Source: Rubrivivax sp.
Lineage (GTDB): Bacteria; Pseudomonadota; Gammaproteobacteria; Burkholderiales; Burkholderiaceae_C
NCBI GenBank assembly: GCA_020248915.1
Contig: JADCGP010000003.1
Span: 310,001-374,000 of the forward strand
Reading direction: 5' to 3'
Length of the DNA: 64,000 nucleotides
In this document: positions 62,497 through 64,000 of the stretch, in pieces
How positions within the stretch are numbered: position 1 is the first letter of the stretch
Layout: each line of letters begins with the position of its first letter
Notes under the pieces: generated by a model
Told to the model about the DNA's origin: nothing
The model's input: the letters and a program-made list of their open reading frames with translations, nothing else
Database searches by the model: none
Made by a program: the position numbers and the translations under genes

Positions 62497-62892
62497 GCGC
62501 CGCGGCCGGGCCTGCGGGCCCGGCGGCCACGCGGCGACGAGGCTCGCTGCCGGCCACGACGGCAACCGCACCGGCAACACGGGGCCCCACGGGGCCCCGT
62601 TGTCCATTCGAGCCGGGTCGCGCGCCGTGCTCCGCGCCCCTTGCCCCGAACTCGACGCCCGCAGGACCGAGCGCCGCATTCGGTGCCCATCGGCCCGCCG
62701 GCCCGCCGCGCCCGACCGCGCCCGACCGCACCCGACCGCGCCCGACCGCGCCCGCCCGCAGCGTTGCCCGGCCCGGCCTGTCGCCCCTGCCGCGACGCGG
62801 TTCGTGCCCTCCGGGGCGCGCTTCGTGCCGTCCTGCGCACGTTCCGGCGCAGCCCGAAGACACACGGCCGCAGCGCGGCCGATCATCGAGGC
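62497..62892. other. Intergenic region with hairpin and decamer repeats
   Basis: 396 bp. Holds a perfect inverted repeat ACGGGGCCCC/GGGGCCCCGT with a 2-nt loop (62579-62600), and five copies of CGCGCCCGAC-like decamers at 62707-62756. No gene is supported here. Confidence 0.6.
62579..62600 (+). terminator. GC-rich hairpin after the H1-like gene
   Basis: 10-bp perfect stem ACGGGGCCCC/GGGGCCCCGT with loop AC, followed by TGTCC rather than a T-run. Terminator-like, but not a classic intrinsic one. Confidence 0.45.
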
Positions 62893-64000
62893 ATGTCGCT
62901 GCACTTCGCCCGTGACGCACCGCCCGGGGTCCAGGTGCTCTGCTGGCTGCTGCTGGTGCGGCCGCCGCTGCACGACGAGGTGCCCGAGCTGCAGGCGCTG
63001 ATGGCGCAGCTGCGGCGGCGCTGGGCGTGGCTGGCCGGCGGCTACCTGCTGTTCCTCGCCGCGCTGGTGCTGCCGGGGCTGCTGCGCGACCGCGGCGCGA
63101 CCTACTCCACCGTGGCCGTGGTGCTGCCGCACCTGCTGCTGTACGTCGCGGTCGGCAGTGCGATGCAGATGTGGGCCGGCTTCCGCGTCAACCTGGGCAA
63201 CTTCCCCGAGCTGATGCGCACCAATCGGCACCGCTGGGCGCTGGCGGCATCGGGTGGTGGGCTGGCCGTGGTCCTGCTGGCCGCGATCGCGTTCCGGCAC
63301 TCCCGCTGGGACGATGCGGCACGGTCGTGGCTGCAGGACACGCTGACACCGGGCGCGGTGGCCGTGCTGCTGCTGCTGCTGGCGGTCGGCTTGCCCGAGC
63401 TGGTGGCCCGGCTGCGCGGGCGGCAGCAGGACCTGGCGCTGCAGCTGCTGCAGGCGCAGGCCGCGCAGGAGCGGCTCGCACGCGTGTCGGCCGAGAGCGA
63501 GATGCGGCTGCTGCAGGCGCAGGTGGAGCCGCACTTCCTCTACAACACGCTGGCCAACCTGCGCTTCCTGGTGCAGAGCGGCAGCCCCGACGCGCTGCGC
63601 ATGACCGACGCCCTGATCGACTACCTGCGCACCTCGGTGCCCGACATGCGGGCGCAGCAGGTCACGCTCGGGCGCGAGGTCGACCACGCGCGCCACTACC
63701 TCGACATCATGCAGATGCGCATGGCCGGCCGCCTGCGCTACACGATCGACGTGCCATCGTCGCTGCGCGAGGTGTCGCTGCCGCCGCTGGTGCTGCTGAC
63801 GCTGGTGGAGAACGCGGTCAAGCACGGCATCGCGCCCCAGGTGGAGGGCGGCAGCGTCGCGCTGCGAGCGCGCGTCGACGGCGAGCACATCGTCGTGACG
63901 GTCGAGGACGACGGCGCCGGCCCGCGAGGCGCGGATGCCGCGGCGGCGGCCGTCCAGTCGCCGGCCGGCACCGGCGGCACGGGGCTGGCCAATGTGCGGG
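62893..64000 (+). CDS. LytS/YpdA-type sensor histidine kinase (C-terminus off the window)
   Basis: 369 codons visible from ATG 62893; the window ends inside the ATPase domain. Four hydrophobic segments (WLAGGYLLFLAALVLPGLL; VVLPHLLLYVAVGSAMQMW; GGLAVVLLAAIAF; GAVAVLLLLLAVGLPELVA), a coiled linker, then the His_kinase phosphoacceptor VEPHFLYNTLANLR (His214) and N-box TLVENAVKHGI, with EDDGAGP and TGLANVR at the edge. A LytTR-type response regulator is expected just past the window. Confidence 0.9.
   Translation, partial: MSLHFARDAPPGVQVLCWLLLVRPPLHDEVPELQALMAQLRRRWAWLAGGYLLFLAALVLPGLLRDRGATYSTVAVVLPHLLLYVAVGSAMQMWAGFRVNLGNFPELMRTNRHRWALAASGGGLAVVLLAAIAFRHSRWDDAARSWLQDTLTPGAVAVLLLLLAVGLPELVARLRGRQQDLALQLLQAQAAQERLARVSAESEMRLLQAQVEPHFLYNTLANLRFLVQSGSPDALRMTDALIDYLRTSVPDMRAQQVTLGREVDHARHYLDIMQMRMAGRLRYTIDVPSSLREVSLPPLVLLTLVENAVKHGIAPQVEGGSVALRARVDGEHIVVTVEDDGAGPRGADAAAAAVQSPAGTGGTGLANVR

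Overview
The window is very GC-rich (by eye about 70% or more), densely coding DNA with bacterial operons. The gene content and order fit a betaproteobacterium of the Burkholderiales, probably the Rubrivivax/Leptothrix/Methylibium-type lineage: recA-recX-DUF2889-sucCD-terC, gatCAB divergent from mreBCD-mrdA-rodA, a Bug-family binding protein, a pilin followed by PglL-type ligases, and a Lys/Ala-rich SWIB protein. This placement is inferred from synteny and family content. I found no rRNA, tRNA, prophage, insertion sequence or CRISPR array.

Layout. 1-5551 (minus strand): LacI-type regulator, binding protein, two permeases, ATPase and a GpdQ-like phosphodiesterase, probably one uptake-and-hydrolysis operon for a phosphodiester, with a LacI-type operator at the regulator's own start codon. 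5987-11595: Bug protein, CnoX-like thioredoxin, a YhgE/Pip-like membrane protein, an Lrp/AsnC regulator and a small outer-membrane barrel. 11596-19813 (minus): diguanylate cyclase, a MoxR ATPase/DUF2201 VWA pair with an unknown membrane protein, an acyl-CoA-dehydrogenase-fold flavoprotein, an M20 peptidase and a monoacylglycerol-lipase-like hydrolase. 19878-26508: dienoyl-CoA isomerase-like protein, xth divergent from pyrE, a DUF4124 protein and gatCAB. 26769-33567: cell-shape cluster mreB-mreC-mreD-mrdA-rodA, then a 3-hydroxyisobutyrate-dehydrogenase-family protein. 33658-35985 (minus): TctDE-like two-component pair. 36312-40821: recA (with a LexA box), recX, DUF2889, sucCD. 41065-45564: TerC, a Ser/Thr kinase, PP2C phosphatase and double-FHA protein, then an MBL-fold phosphodiesterase. 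45743-50318: type IV pilin with a sigma-54-type promoter and two PglL/Wzy-type O-antigen ligase paralogues separated by a repeat-rich gap. 50299-52748: moaC and a BepA-like M48 protease. 52909-61499: a giant thioester alpha-2-macroglobulin and pbpC. 61480-64000: small membrane protein, H1/SWIB protein and a cut-off LytS-type kinase.

The most unusual features are simple-sequence and tandem repeats in envelope genes: (GCATCT)3(GCGACT)9 at the start of the second PglL gene, (GCGTCG)15 in the signal region of pbpC, a four-copy decapeptide repeat inside the PBP1C transpeptidase domain, and a 13-bp triple repeat between the two PglL genes. Start codons follow a clear start or Shine-Dalgarno sequence where possible. 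The two PglL genes, the M48 gene and the macroglobulin have uncertain starts.
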